The position numbers and the translations under genes are program-made. A stretch of DNA of 64,000 bases. It comes from Bifidobacterium sp. 7101 (GTDB taxonomy: Bacteria > Actinomycetota > Actinomycetes > Actinomycetales > Bifidobacteriaceae). Positions 11,646-20,356 of the stretch are shown here, piece by piece. Each line of letters opens with the position of its first letter. Positions within the stretch are counted from its first letter, which is position 1. The DNA lies in assembly GCF_000499285.1 (NCBI RefSeq), contig NZ_AWUN01000004.1, positions 124,001 through 188,000 on the forward strand, in the 5' to 3' direction. The notes under the pieces were generated by a model. It was not told the DNA's origin. It did not search any database and saw only the letters and a list, made by a program, of their open reading frames with translations.

Positions 11646-12620
11646 TCAGGCGTTCAGCCCGGCCATCATGACCTTGTTGACCTTGTCGGTCTCCTGACGG
11701 GTCTGCGGGTCCCCGCCATCCTTGCCGTCCTTGGCCCCCGACCCGGCCAGGGGCCGCGAGTCGAAGCCCTTGCCGTAGTGCTTCTCCAGCTGGGCCTGGA
11801 TGACCATCAGAACGGAGGTGATGACCAGATACCAGATGCAGGCCACAATCAGCAGCGGGATGGTCTTGTAGATGCGGTTGGCGATGGCGTTGGTGGCGAA
11901 CTGAAGTTCCAGGGTGAAGGGCACGGCAAGAGCCAGGGATGTGGTCTTGAGCATGCCGATGGTCTCATTGCCGGTAGGCGGCACGATGATGCGCATGGCC
12001 TGAGGCAGGACGATGCGCCGCATGATCATGGATGGCGGCATGCCCAGGGCCTTGGCTGCCTCCTCCTGGCCGGGATCCACAGCCTCGATGCCGGCACGGA
12101 CGATTTCGGAAAGATAGGCAGCCTCGTTGAGCCCCAGGCCCAGAACCGTGGCCACAGTGGCATTCAGCACGGTCTTGGTGTCGATGCTCCAGAATTCGGG
12201 ACCGAAGGGGATGCCGATGGCCAGTTTGGGTATCAGCACGGAAAGCAGGCCCCAGAAGACCAGCTGGGTATATACAGGAGTGCCGCGGAAGAACCAGATG
12301 AAGAACCAGCTGACCCAGCGCAGGACCGGATTGGACGATTTGCGCATGACCGCCAGGATGATGGCCAGGATTGTGGCCAGGACCATGGCGTAGACGGTCA
12401 GTAGCAGGGTCCACTTGATGCCGTCCAGGACGTGCTCATTGAAGAGGTACTTCCAGACCGTGGGCCAGTCAAAGTTGGGATTGGTCACCATGCCGTGGAT
12501 CAGCATGGCCACGAAGATGGCCACGATGACGGCAGCCACGATCGGCCCCGGCTTGCGCACCGGCCTGGCATGTATTCTGCCGGGGATCCGAATCTGGTCC
12601 GTCCCCTTCTTGGTATGCAT
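11646..12620 (-). CDS. Polar amino-acid ABC transporter permease (His/Glu/Gln family)
   Basis: 324 residues. A basic cytoplasmic leader (about 1-27) is followed by a membrane helix (PIVAAVIVAIFVAMLIHGMV). The HEQ permease module comes next: GIKWTLLLTVYAMVLATILAIILAVMRKSSNP, WFFIWFFRGTPVYTQLVFWG, and the EAA loop NEAAYLSEIVRAGIEAVDPGQEEAAKALGM. The C-terminal 50 residues (KHYGKGFDSRPLAG onward) are polar and variable. GCAGGAG directly abuts the ATG. A strong stem-loop separates it from the binding-protein gene, which suggests lower expression of the membrane and ATPase genes than of the binding protein. Confidence 0.94.
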   Translation of the reverse strand: MHTKKGTDQIRIPGRIHARPVRKPGPIVAAVIVAIFVAMLIHGMVTNPNFDWPTVWKYLFNEHVLDGIKWTLLLTVYAMVLATILAIILAVMRKSSNPVLRWVSWFFIWFFRGTPVYTQLVFWGLLSVLIPKLAIGIPFGPEFWSIDTKTVLNATVATVLGLGLNEAAYLSEIVRAGIEAVDPGQEEAAKALGMPPSMIMRRIVLPQAMRIIVPPTGNETIGMLKTTSLALAVPFTLELQFATNAIANRIYKTIPLLIVACIWYLVITSVLMVIQAQLEKHYGKGFDSRPLAGSGAKDGKDGGDPQTRQETDKVNKVMMAGLNA

Positions 12621-12686
12621 CTCCTGCTTCCTTCCGCAACGCTGTACTTGTTCAGGCCCGATCCATTGGCCGAACCACCTGCTGAG

Positions 12687-12718
12687 GCGCGGGTCGCCCA
12701 GTGTGACGACCCGCGCCT
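12687..12718 (-). terminator. Intra-operon stem-loop between binding protein and permease genes
   Basis: Perfect 11-bp inverted repeat (GGCGCGGGTCG / CGACCCGCGCC) with a 10-nt loop, placed 10 bases after the binding-protein stop codon. No T run follows on the minus strand, so it looks like a partial terminator or 3'-end stabiliser rather than a full stop. Such hairpins are common after binding-protein genes, where they allow more binding protein than transporter. Confidence 0.7.
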
Positions 12719-12727
12719 GGCCTTGCC

Positions 12728-13666
12728 TCAGTCAGAGACCGCAGGGTTGATCTCAGCCTTTTCGACCGCACCGCTCTGGACGCCCCAATTCTTGAGGATC
12801 TTGGCGTAGACGCCGTCGTCAATCAGCTTCTGAAGAGCCGCCTGGGTGGCCTCGGCCATGCCACTGCCTTTCCTGAGGGCGGCACCTTGCAGGACGATGT
12901 CAGTGTCCTTGCCCAGCTTCTCCAGCTGGCCGTCGGTCTGCTTGATGGCATACCCGGTCACCTGGGAGTCGGCATAGAAGACGTCGATCTTGCCGTTGAC
13001 CACTGCCGTGGCGGCATCGGTCTGCTGCTTGTAGGACTGCACGTCCACCGGCTTCTTGCCCTTGGCCTTGCACTCGGCCGAGATCTTGTCGGTTGCCTGC
13101 TGCTCTTCGATGGTCCCGGTCTGCACGCCGACCTTGACGCCGCAGATGTCGTCAGGGTTGATCTTGGAGGGGTTGCCCTTCTTGACGGCAAAGGCCGTAC
13201 CCGCCTTGAAGGTGGTGACGAAGTCGACCGACTGCATCCGCTCCTTGGTGATGGTGAAGCTGGAGATGCCCGCGTCATACTTGCTGCCGATGGCCGGGAT
13301 GATGGTATCGAAGGAGGCGCTGACCATCTGCCCATCGAGCCCCATGACCTTGGCAATGGCGTTCGACAGGTCCACGTCAAAGCCAATCGGGGTCTTTCCA
13401 TCCTCACTCATGAACTCGCCAGGCGCATATGAGGTCTCCATACCCACGGTCAGCTTGCCGTCCTTGGAAACCGACTCGGGCACCTTGGCCGCGATGGCCG
13501 GATCCTTCTTGATACCGCTGACGTCAAAAGCCGCTGGGTGGGAGCTTGTGGTGGCCTTGCCCGATGCACTGCTGGTGTCCGCCTCGTCTGTGGTTCCGCA
13601 GGCTCCGATGGAGGCCAGCAGGGTGATGCTCAGAGCCGTCGCCAACACCGCCTTGATCTTGCCCAT
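12728..13666 (-). CDS. Amino-acid ABC transporter substrate-binding lipoprotein
   Basis: 312 residues with a lipoprotein signal peptide: basic start MGKIK, hydrophobic stretch and lipobox SIGAC with Cys23. The mature part has the SBP family 3 features GKLTVGMETSYAPGEFMSEDG, PIGFDVDLSNAIAKVMG and the DAGISSFTITKERMQSVDFVTTF block. It contains the C-CGVKVGVQTGT stretch with two further cysteines. It binds a polar amino acid outside the membrane and delivers it to the adjacent permease. AGAGGAG precedes ATG. First gene of the operon; three ATGCAY hexamers sit in its promoter region. Confidence 0.93.
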   Translation of the reverse strand: MGKIKAVLATALSITLLASIGACGTTDEADTSSASGKATTSSHPAAFDVSGIKKDPAIAAKVPESVSKDGKLTVGMETSYAPGEFMSEDGKTPIGFDVDLSNAIAKVMGLDGQMVSASFDTIIPAIGSKYDAGISSFTITKERMQSVDFVTTFKAGTAFAVKKGNPSKINPDDICGVKVGVQTGTIEEQQATDKISAECKAKGKKPVDVQSYKQQTDAATAVVNGKIDVFYADSQVTGYAIKQTDGQLEKLGKDTDIVLQGAALRKGSGMAEATQAALQKLIDDGVYAKILKNWGVQSGAVEKAEINPAVSD

Positions 13667-13720
13667 GTCTTCTCCTCTTCCGGACCGCCCCGAAGCGACC
13701 CCTCATGTCTCTTGATTGAC

Positions 13721-13756
13721 ATGCACTATTATGCACACATTTGTATTTTTATGCAT
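13721..13756 (-). promoter_or_regulatory. Phased ATGCAY hexamers upstream of amino-acid transporter operon
   Basis: ATGCAC begins at 13721 and again at 13731, and ATGCAT at 13751, so the hexamers are spaced by 10 and 20 bp and lie on one helical face. On the minus strand this falls about 55-90 bp before the binding-protein start and includes CATAAT, a fair -10 element. The arrangement suggests a promoter with a tandem operator. The cognate regulator is not identifiable. Confidence 0.35.
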
Positions 13757-13952
13757 ACAGATGAAGGTTAACTCGATATTGCAGACCGCTTATCCTGGTA
13801 TTTTTGGCTCTATAGCAGGCCAAAGGCGCTATTCGACACTGTCGATCGCCATCAGCTCCGGGCGTGTCGAATCTGTATAGAACGGGAAGACCTTTGTGGG
13901 CGACTGTAGGTCGTTATGAGACTTAGGAAATTCGGTAGGTTTATCCGAGAGC

Positions 13953-14429
13953 TCAGCCCTGCCGGTTGCGGTAGCGCATGGCCCTCTGGGCCTCACGGCG
14001 ATCCTGCTCCTCCCGCAGGGATTGGCGCTTGTCATACTCGCGCTTTCCTCGGGCCACGGCGATCTCCACCTTGACCTTGCCGTCCTTGAAATACAGACTC
14101 AGGGGAACGATGGTATAGCCCTTGGCCTGAATCTGCCGCTCCAAACGAAGGATCTGCTTGGCGTGGAGGAGCAGTTTGCGCTTGCGCTTGGGGGCGTGGT
14201 TGTTCCAGGTGCCATTAAGGTATTCAGGGATATTGGCGTTTTCCAACCAGACCTCGTGCCGCCGGTCAATGCTGACGAACGACTCGGCCAGGGAGGCACG
14301 CCCCTCGCGCAGAGACTTGACCTCGGTCCCGGTCAGCGCGATGCCGGCCTCGTACCGATCCTCGATCTGGTAGTCATGACGGGCCCTGCGGTTCTGGGCG
14401 ATCATCGACGTGCCGGTTTCCTTAGCCAT
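13953..14429 (-). CDS. smpB: SsrA-binding protein
   Basis: 158 residues. Shows the SmpB signatures IAQNRRARHDYQIEDRYEAGIALTGTEVKSLREG, the LENANIPEYLNGTWNNHAPKRKRKLLLH block and the basic C-terminal tail GKREYDKRQSLREEQDRREAQRAMRY that enters the ribosomal mRNA channel. Binds tmRNA to rescue stalled ribosomes. AGGAGGAGG precedes the ATG. No tmRNA gene is recognised nearby. Genes upstream on the same strand are the CHAP hydrolase, ftsX, ftsE and prfB, an order typical of Actinobacteria. Confidence 0.97.
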   Translation of the reverse strand: MAKETGTSMIAQNRRARHDYQIEDRYEAGIALTGTEVKSLREGRASLAESFVSIDRRHEVWLENANIPEYLNGTWNNHAPKRKRKLLLHAKQILRLERQIQAKGYTIVPLSLYFKDGKVKVEIAVARGKREYDKRQSLREEQDRREAQRAMRYRNRQG

Positions 14430-14521
14430 AATATCCTCCTCCTGATCGCGCCAAGGAGGCTACCTGGCACTCCGGACAGCGATAATACCGTTCCAAGCGA
14501 CGGACCTGGCCCGCAGCGGCA

Positions 14522-15949
14522 TCAGTAATGAACGTATTGGTAGTTGCCTGCCCCATAGACCGTTTCATAGGTAGGGAAGGATGCGAAGCCGGTGCCCCCT
14601 TCGGAGATGAGCACCGATCCATCCGAATTGACCCGCTCGACCACAGCCACGTGGCCATAGGTCCAGTTGGCGTTCCAACGAGTGACCCGCTGGCCACGGG
14701 CGAATACCATGGCAGCACCGACATGGGGGGTGTTGTTGACCAGATAACCCAGACCACGTGCCGTATTGGCCCAATCAGCCCCATTGCCCATATAGGAACC
14801 CACAGGCAGAGCCAGCTGCGAGCGACGGATGTAGGCCCAGAGCGTGCATTGACGAGCGGGGTAGGCGTTACCTCCAACCCTGCTGTCGTAGCCAGTGCTA
14901 TGGCCATAGCAGAATCCGGAACCTGAGGGACAACTGCCCGGCACTGCGTAATTCATGCCGGAGGCGCCGCCGCCACCGTTGCCTCTGCCGCTATTGCCAC
15001 CGCCGCCATTGTTACTGGGCGGGGCAGGCCGTGGATTCCGTGCCGGACGGGATCCGCCGCCATTGCTGATCTGCTGGGCTCCTCCGGCATGCGGGTCGGC
15101 GCTGCCGCCCGGATTGCCGGTGTTCAGCGAGTCGATCATGGATTCGGTGGCCACGATATCTGCGGCTTCACGTGCCGACTGTGTGGTCAGGGCAGCCTTT
15201 TGACTCTCCAGCTGCTTGCGGGCTGCGGTCCCCTGGTCACGCAGGGCCTGCAGGTGGTCCTGCTTGGCCTGGGCCGCCGCTACAGCCTGCTGGGCCACCG
15301 CCTGCTGTTGATCGGCCTTGGCCTTGAGCGTGCTGATCTGCTGCTCGATGGCCTCCAGACGTTGCTTCCGGTTCATGGAGGAGTTGAGGGTATTGGCTGC
15401 ATCGTTGGCCGTATTGGCTTCGGACCTGGTTACAGCCGCATCGGACTGCATCTTGTCCACGAAGTCCTGGGTGCTTGAAGACTTGGTCACCACGTCCATG
15501 ATCTGGGAAGTCTCGGACCCGTGAAAGCTCTTTCTGGCCATCTGAGCCACGCCAGCCTTGGCATCGTCATAGTCAAGGCCGGTCTGACGTATCTTGGCCT
15601 CCAGGTCGGCACGATCCTTGCGGGCAGCCTCCAGACGGTCATTGGTGGCCTGGACCAGGCTATCGGCCTGTTCGGCCTGCTGTTGGGCATCGATGGCACT
15701 CTGCTGTGCAGCCGGAATCTGATTGGAGGTCAGATCATCAAGGCTCAGTATCTGGTTGGCAAGTTGGGCGCTGACGCCAGCCAGCTTGCTCTTCAGGGCC
15801 GCGTGGTTCTGGACTTTCTGCTGGTAGCTGCTCCAGTCGGCCCGGGCAGGTTCAGGCGCTACGGACAGTCCGAGGATTCCGCCGCCCAGCATCATGGCCA
15901 ACGATCCGACGAGGCCGCAGATAGCCTCCCACCGTTTGGTACGATTCAT
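14522..15949 (-). CDS. Secreted CHAP-domain peptidoglycan hydrolase with coiled coil (PcsB/RipC-like)
   Basis: 475 residues from ATG 15949 (GAGGGA eight bases before). A signal peptide ends near ARA-DW (about residue 37). Then come two long Ala/Gln/Lys-rich coiled-coil stretches (about 40-135 and 165-275), a Gly/Asn/Pro/Ser linker (about 280-335), and a C-terminal CHAP domain with catalytic Cys in ARQCTLWAY (about 368) and His in YGHVAVVE (about 433). The coiled-coil plus CHAP or NlpC layout, directly downstream of ftsE-ftsX, matches known FtsEX-activated septal hydrolases (PcsB in streptococci, RipC in mycobacteria). I infer that FtsX drives it across the membrane to split daughter cells. 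Confidence 0.88.
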   Translation of the reverse strand: MNRTKRWEAICGLVGSLAMMLGGGILGLSVAPEPARADWSSYQQKVQNHAALKSKLAGVSAQLANQILSLDDLTSNQIPAAQQSAIDAQQQAEQADSLVQATNDRLEAARKDRADLEAKIRQTGLDYDDAKAGVAQMARKSFHGSETSQIMDVVTKSSSTQDFVDKMQSDAAVTRSEANTANDAANTLNSSMNRKQRLEAIEQQISTLKAKADQQQAVAQQAVAAAQAKQDHLQALRDQGTAARKQLESQKAALTTQSAREAADIVATESMIDSLNTGNPGGSADPHAGGAQQISNGGGSRPARNPRPAPPSNNGGGGNSGRGNGGGGASGMNYAVPGSCPSGSGFCYGHSTGYDSRVGGNAYPARQCTLWAYIRRSQLALPVGSYMGNGADWANTARGLGYLVNNTPHVGAAMVFARGQRVTRWNANWTYGHVAVVERVNSDGSVLISEGGTGFASFPTYETVYGAGNYQYVHY

Positions 15950-16034
15950 GGTCAAGTCCCTCACTATCGCTATCCATGCTAGTCATCATTATGACAGAGA
16001 TTGCGCCCCCGATCGAACGGCCCGTCGCCGCAAA

Positions 16035-16958
16035 TCAGGTCCGCAAATACCGCCGCAGGGAGATGGAGGAGGCCATCGCCGACAAGAGCATGGCCCCCAG
16101 GATCAGGGCTGGGGCTATGAGCAGGACCGTGGACTGGTCGACGTAGGGCATCCATTGGACCGTGCGAGCCAGCCAGTCGGTAATGAAGAGCTTGACGATG
16201 GCGCTCAGGGCTCCGACAGCCAGAAGCGAGCCCAGCAGGGAGGCCACCACCCCCTCCAGGATGAAGGGCAGCCGGATGGTCCAGTTGGAGGCTCCCACCA
16301 GTCTCATGATCTCCGTCTCGTTCCGACGCGCGGCAGCGCTCATCCTGATGGTGGTGCCGGTCAGCAGAATGGCCACAATCACCATCACCACAGCCAGGAC
16401 CAGAGTGACCGCCGTGGCCCTGTTGAGGATTTTGAAGACCGGGTCGAATATCTGACGCTGGTCGGAGACCTCCTCCACCCCATCGCGTCCGGACAGCACC
16501 TCGGAGACCACCTGGTACTTTGTCGGGTCCTTGAGCTTGAGCCGCAGGGAGCCCTGCATGTCCGCCGCGGTCATGGTCCTTCCCTCGTAGGTACCGTCAG
16601 GGTACTGCTTGAGGAAGGTGTTCTTGAAGAAGTCCTCACGGCTCTGATAGGTGATCTTGGCCACGGAGTCGCTCAGCTCGGTATTGATGGTGTTCTCCAG
16701 CTTGACGATCTCGTCATTGGTGGGCGCCTTGCCGGTCGCACACGAGGCCGCCTGGCTGGTGCCGTCCGGGCAGAGCCAGACCACCACCTCCACCTGGTCG
16801 TACCAGTCTCCCTTGGCCTTGCTGATCTGAGCCTGCATGAGGCCCGAGGCGCCTATGAACAGGAAGGAGATGAAGGTGACCAGCATGACCGAAAGGATCA
16901 TGGACCCGTTGCGGCGCAGGTTGTCCCAGGTGCTGGAAAGGATGAACCGCAGTCTCAT
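16035..16958 (-). CDS. ftsX: Cell division protein FtsX
   Basis: 307 residues with four membrane helices: one near 20-42, then an extracellular loop of about 130 residues containing a Cys pair (WLCPDGTSQAASCATG), and three C-terminal helices ending RRYLRT. Start block MRLRFILSSTWDNLRRNGSM is family-typical. The conserved RRNETEIMRLVGASNWTIRLPFILEG motif sits before the last helices. It overlaps ftsE by 4 bp (ATGA). It transmits the FtsE ATPase cycle to the extracellular hydrolase encoded next. Confidence 0.96.
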   Translation of the reverse strand: MRLRFILSSTWDNLRRNGSMILSVMLVTFISFLFIGASGLMQAQISKAKGDWYDQVEVVVWLCPDGTSQAASCATGKAPTNDEIVKLENTINTELSDSVAKITYQSREDFFKNTFLKQYPDGTYEGRTMTAADMQGSLRLKLKDPTKYQVVSEVLSGRDGVEEVSDQRQIFDPVFKILNRATAVTLVLAVVMVIVAILLTGTTIRMSAAARRNETEIMRLVGASNWTIRLPFILEGVVASLLGSLLAVGALSAIVKLFITDWLARTVQWMPYVDQSTVLLIAPALILGAMLLSAMASSISLRRYLRT

Positions 16959-18739
16959 CGTGCTGCCTTCTTCTTGTCATCATGCTCATCCCGAACCTGT
17001 GCTTCGTTCTCTCGACGGGACTTCCTTGCCGCCTTGGGGGCTTCGGGCGGAGCAGGAGGAGCCGGCGGGGCTCCCATGGGCTCAGCATCATGATGATCGT
17101 CGCTCATTGAGACCTTTTTATCGGTCCTGGCCTTGTTGGAGGACTGTTTTGAGGGTTTGGGGACGTCCTGCTTCTTCCGGCCTGCAGTCTGATCTGATTT
17201 GCCGGTCGGCTCTGCCGGGCTGGAGCCATCGGACTCCGAAGGCTGATCGGGCCTCTTGAACCGTTGCCCACTATCAGAGGTCCTGGCAGAAGAACCTTTC
17301 ATCGATCGTCGGTCATTGGCCTTGTCGTCCTTCTTGGGCGCTCTTTGACCTCGATCACGATTGCGTTCGTCATGCGCGAGACCCTTGCTGTCATCGCCGC
17401 GTTTCCCGTCCCGCTGCCTGCTGCCCGATTCTCCGTTCTGCCGATCCTGAGGCCTGCCTTCAGCGGTCGCCTTGGGCTGAACAGCATCCGAACCACGGGC
17501 AGAATTGGGGGATTTTCTGGAAGCTGTACGTTCTGTATGGGCATGTCCTGCCTTGTCGCGGTCCCTGTCACCGGAACCGTCGCTCGACTGACCTGATTGA
17601 TCCTTGCTGGTCTGGGCCACAGGCCTGCGGAATCGCTCATCCGAGTCAGACCCTGCAGCCGTGTCTTCTTGCTGGCTGGAATCTTCCTGGGCGGACTCAA
17701 GGCTGCCCAGACCCTTGCCCCAGGTCAGGGTGTCCTCCACCGAGGTGAAGACCTGCCCATAACGCCCGGTTCGCCCCGAATGCATGGATTTGGCCAGCCG
17801 TGCGATTCCCTCGTCGCCGTACTGACCCTGGTTGACGGCCTGCGCCACCGCTTGGACCACCTGCTTGGCCCCCTTGGTCCCATCCGCGATGGGCTCGGTG
17901 GCCGGGCTGTTCCCGTCCTGCACGACGACCCGCACCGGACGGCGCCCTCCAACTCCTGCCTCGCGTGCACGGTCCAGGGCATCGCCGTCGGCGGGATCCC
18001 CGATGGCGTGATGGGAGCGCGCCGCAACCTCGGCATCGGGGAAGAAGCGCGAAGAATCATAGGATCCGTGGGCCTCGTCGCGCATGATCCGGCCCGTATG
18101 CAACTCCACCACCCGCTTGCGCATGGAGTTGACGATCTCCTCGTTGTGGGTGGCCATGACCACAGTGGTGCCGGTCCTGTTGATGGCGTCCAGGACCTCC
18201 ATGATGCCCAGGGAGGTGGTTGGATCAAGATTGCCGGTAGGCTCATCCGCCAGCAGAATTTCCGGGTTGTTGACATAGGCCCGGGCCAGAGCCACACGTT
18301 GGGCCTCGCCGCCGGAGAGCTCGTGGGGGTAGTTGTGCTCCTTGCCGGTCAGCCCCACGGTCTTGAGCACCTGAGGCACCAGGGTCTTGATGGTGGACCG
18401 ACGGGCACCGATGACCTCCAGCGTGAAGGCCACGTTCTGCCACACGGTCTTATTGTTGAGCAGCTTGTAATCCTGGAATACGAAGCCGATGGAACGCCGA
18501 TACCCTGGGATCTCGCGGTTGCGCAGACGTCGCAGGTCGTTGCCGGCCACGCGGATCTCCCCCTCGGTGGCCTCCTCCTCGCGCAGGAGCAGACGCAGCA
18601 GAGTGGTCTTGCCCGACCCGCTGGCGCCCACCAGAAAAACGAAATCCCCGCGATTGACATCCAGGCTGATGTTATCCAAGGCCGGACGGGACCCCTTGGG
18701 GTAAATCTTGGTCACGCCCTTGAGCGAAATCAACGCCAT
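16955..18739 (-). CDS. ftsE: Cell division ATP-binding protein FtsE with long charged C-terminal extension
   Basis: 594 residues, against about 230 for ordinary FtsE. Residues 1-222 are a complete FtsE: Walker A GASGSGKT (38-45), Q-loop FQDYKLLNNKTV, signature LSGGEAQR (141-148), Walker B LLADEPTGNLDP and H-loop MATHNEEIV. Residues 225-345 are moderately ordered (ARSHHAIGDPADGDALDR..., AKSMHSGRTGRYGQVFTSVEDTLTWG). Residues 346-594 are low-complexity and rich in Ser, Asp, Lys, Arg and Gln, with two related RFRRP/RFKRP motifs and an Ala-Pro run (PPAPPAPPEAP). One open frame with no frameshift. The tail is cytoplasmic and probably disordered; its role is unknown. Confidence 0.93.
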   Translation of the reverse strand: MALISLKGVTKIYPKGSRPALDNISLDVNRGDFVFLVGASGSGKTTLLRLLLREEEATEGEIRVAGNDLRRLRNREIPGYRRSIGFVFQDYKLLNNKTVWQNVAFTLEVIGARRSTIKTLVPQVLKTVGLTGKEHNYPHELSGGEAQRVALARAYVNNPEILLADEPTGNLDPTTSLGIMEVLDAINRTGTTVVMATHNEEIVNSMRKRVVELHTGRIMRDEAHGSYDSSRFFPDAEVAARSHHAIGDPADGDALDRAREAGVGGRRPVRVVVQDGNSPATEPIADGTKGAKQVVQAVAQAVNQGQYGDEGIARLAKSMHSGRTGRYGQVFTSVEDTLTWGKGLGSLESAQEDSSQQEDTAAGSDSDERFRRPVAQTSKDQSGQSSDGSGDRDRDKAGHAHTERTASRKSPNSARGSDAVQPKATAEGRPQDRQNGESGSRQRDGKRGDDSKGLAHDERNRDRGQRAPKKDDKANDRRSMKGSSARTSDSGQRFKRPDQPSESDGSSPAEPTGKSDQTAGRKKQDVPKPSKQSSNKARTDKKVSMSDDHHDAEPMGAPPAPPAPPEAPKAARKSRRENEAQVRDEHDDKKKAAR

Positions 18740-18836
18740 TTACACTCCGTTCCTCGGTATTCCCATACAGAGGCTATCAAGAAGACCGACACTACTCACC
18801 CATGAAACACCGACCGGACCTGAGCCGGACGAAGCT

Positions 18837-19970
18837 CTACTTGTCGGCTTCCTCCTCGCGGGCCTGGACCCGCTGCTGGTGCCGCCAGCGAATGCCGGCC
18901 TCGATGAAGGCGTCAATGTCACCGTCGAAGACCCCCTGGGTATCTGAGGTCTCGTATCCGGTGCGCAGGTCCTTGACCATCTGGTAGGGATGCAGCACAT
19001 AGGAGCGCATCTGGTCGCCCCAGCTGGCCTTGATGTCGCCGGCCAGCTCCTTCTTCTTCTTGGCCTCCTCCTCGTGCCGCAGAACCAGCAGCCGGGACTG
19101 AAGAACAGCCATGGCAGCCGCGCGGTTCTGGATCTGGCTGCGCTCATCCTGCATGGTGACCACGATGTTGGTCGGCAGGTGGGTGATGCGCACGGCCGAA
19201 TAGGTGGTGTTGACACCCTGGCCGCCTGGGCCGGAGGAGCAGTAGGTGTCCACTCGGATGTCCGAGTCGGGGATGTCGATGTGGTCGGTGGGCTCCACCA
19301 GGGGGATGACCTCGACGGCGGCGAAAGAGGTCTGCCGCCTGCCCTGGTTGTCGAAGGGCGAGATCCGCACCAGACGATGGGTGCCGCCCTCCACTGACAG
19401 CCGCCCATACGCATAGGGGGCATCCACCTGGAAGGTGGCCGACTTGATGCCGGCCTCCTCCGCGTAAGAGGTGTCCATGACCTTGGTGGAGAAGCCATGC
19501 CGCTCAGCCCAACGCATGTACATGCGCAGGAGCATCTGCGCCCAGTCGGCCGCGTCCACCCCGCCGGCGCCCGAGCGGATGGTGACCACGGCAGCGCGCT
19601 CGTCGTACTCCCCGTCCAGCAGGGTCTGAATCTCCATGTCATCCAGGTCGGATCTCAAAGAGTCGATCTCCTTGCGGGCCTCCACCAGGGTGTCCTGATC
19701 ATGCTCCTCCTGGCCCAGCTCCTCCAAGGCCTGCACATCATCCAGCCGGGAGGATGCGGACTCCAGGTGCTTGAGCTGGGATTGCAGGGCCGAGAGCCTG
19801 CTGGTCACCTTCTGAGCATTCTCCTGGTCGTCCCAGAGTCCGGGCGCGCTGGCCTGACGCTCCAGATCCGCAATCCGCGAGCGCAGACCATCCGGGTCCA
19901 GCGCCTTGGAAATCATCTCGTACTTGGCCTTGGCCTGCTCCAATGCTTGAGCAAAATCCATCTCTGCCAT
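18837..19970 (-). CDS. prfB: Peptide chain release factor 2
   Basis: 377 residues in a single frame. The stop-codon-reading tripeptide is SPF (204-206), which marks RF2 (UGA/UAA), and the catalytic GGQ lies at 249-251. Unlike many bacteria, there is no in-frame UGA with a CTTTGA-type programmed frameshift near the start, so autoregulation by frameshifting is absent. Start MAEMDF at 19970; the ATG three codons later is possible. Located immediately upstream of ftsE, the normal actinobacterial order. Confidence 0.97.
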   Translation of the reverse strand: MAEMDFAQALEQAKAKYEMISKALDPDGLRSRIADLERQASAPGLWDDQENAQKVTSRLSALQSQLKHLESASSRLDDVQALEELGQEEHDQDTLVEARKEIDSLRSDLDDMEIQTLLDGEYDERAAVVTIRSGAGGVDAADWAQMLLRMYMRWAERHGFSTKVMDTSYAEEAGIKSATFQVDAPYAYGRLSVEGGTHRLVRISPFDNQGRRQTSFAAVEVIPLVEPTDHIDIPDSDIRVDTYCSSGPGGQGVNTTYSAVRITHLPTNIVVTMQDERSQIQNRAAAMAVLQSRLLVLRHEEEAKKKKELAGDIKASWGDQMRSYVLHPYQMVKDLRTGYETSDTQGVFDGDIDAFIEAGIRWRHQQRVQAREEEADK

Positions 19971-20077
19971 ACCGTCTCACCGCTTTCCGGACCGGCTCCG
20001 CACGAGCCGACCACCGTCTTCATTCCTGTGTGCCTTTGCCTGTGACGGCCGGATTCCCGCCGACCGGACGGACCGGG

Positions 20078-20209
20078 TCAAAGGCCGCTGAAGATGGCCG
20101 GGATGACAAGACTGGCCAGCAGAGCCACGGCGATGACCAGGCAGACCACCCTGGCCGTATTGCGGCGCCGACGCTCCCGGCGCTCCCGCTCATGACTGTA
20201 GGCACTCAT
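20078..20209 (-). CDS. Small membrane protein, 43 residues
   Basis: Reading from ATG 20209 gives 43 residues: a strongly basic N-terminal half (HERERRERRRRNTAR) followed by one membrane helix (VVCLVIAVALLASLVIPAIF) and a two-residue tail. Upstream sequence in the same frame has no bifidobacterial-like content, so the short start is preferred. No clear ribosome site is seen. A single helix with an Arg-rich cytoplasmic side suggests a membrane-associated regulator or assembly factor. Function unknown, and I do not recognise a named family. Confidence 0.6.
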   Translation of the reverse strand: MSAYSHERERRERRRRNTARVVCLVIAVALLASLVIPAIFSGL

Positions 20210-20356
20210 AGTCGGTAATTTTACCCATCGGCTGGGACCTGGCTGGTGTCGATCCGGACCCGACTGCCGGACGGACCGCCTGTATTTGAGCGTCGACCGG
20301 TTTATCCTGTAAGACAGCTTGATGTCAACACGACTGCACCGCCTGAAGGAGGAACG

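Noticed and set aside
18837-19970. Programmed frameshift in prfB
   Set aside because: The RF2 frame is continuous from its start with no in-frame UGA or slippery CTTTGA site.
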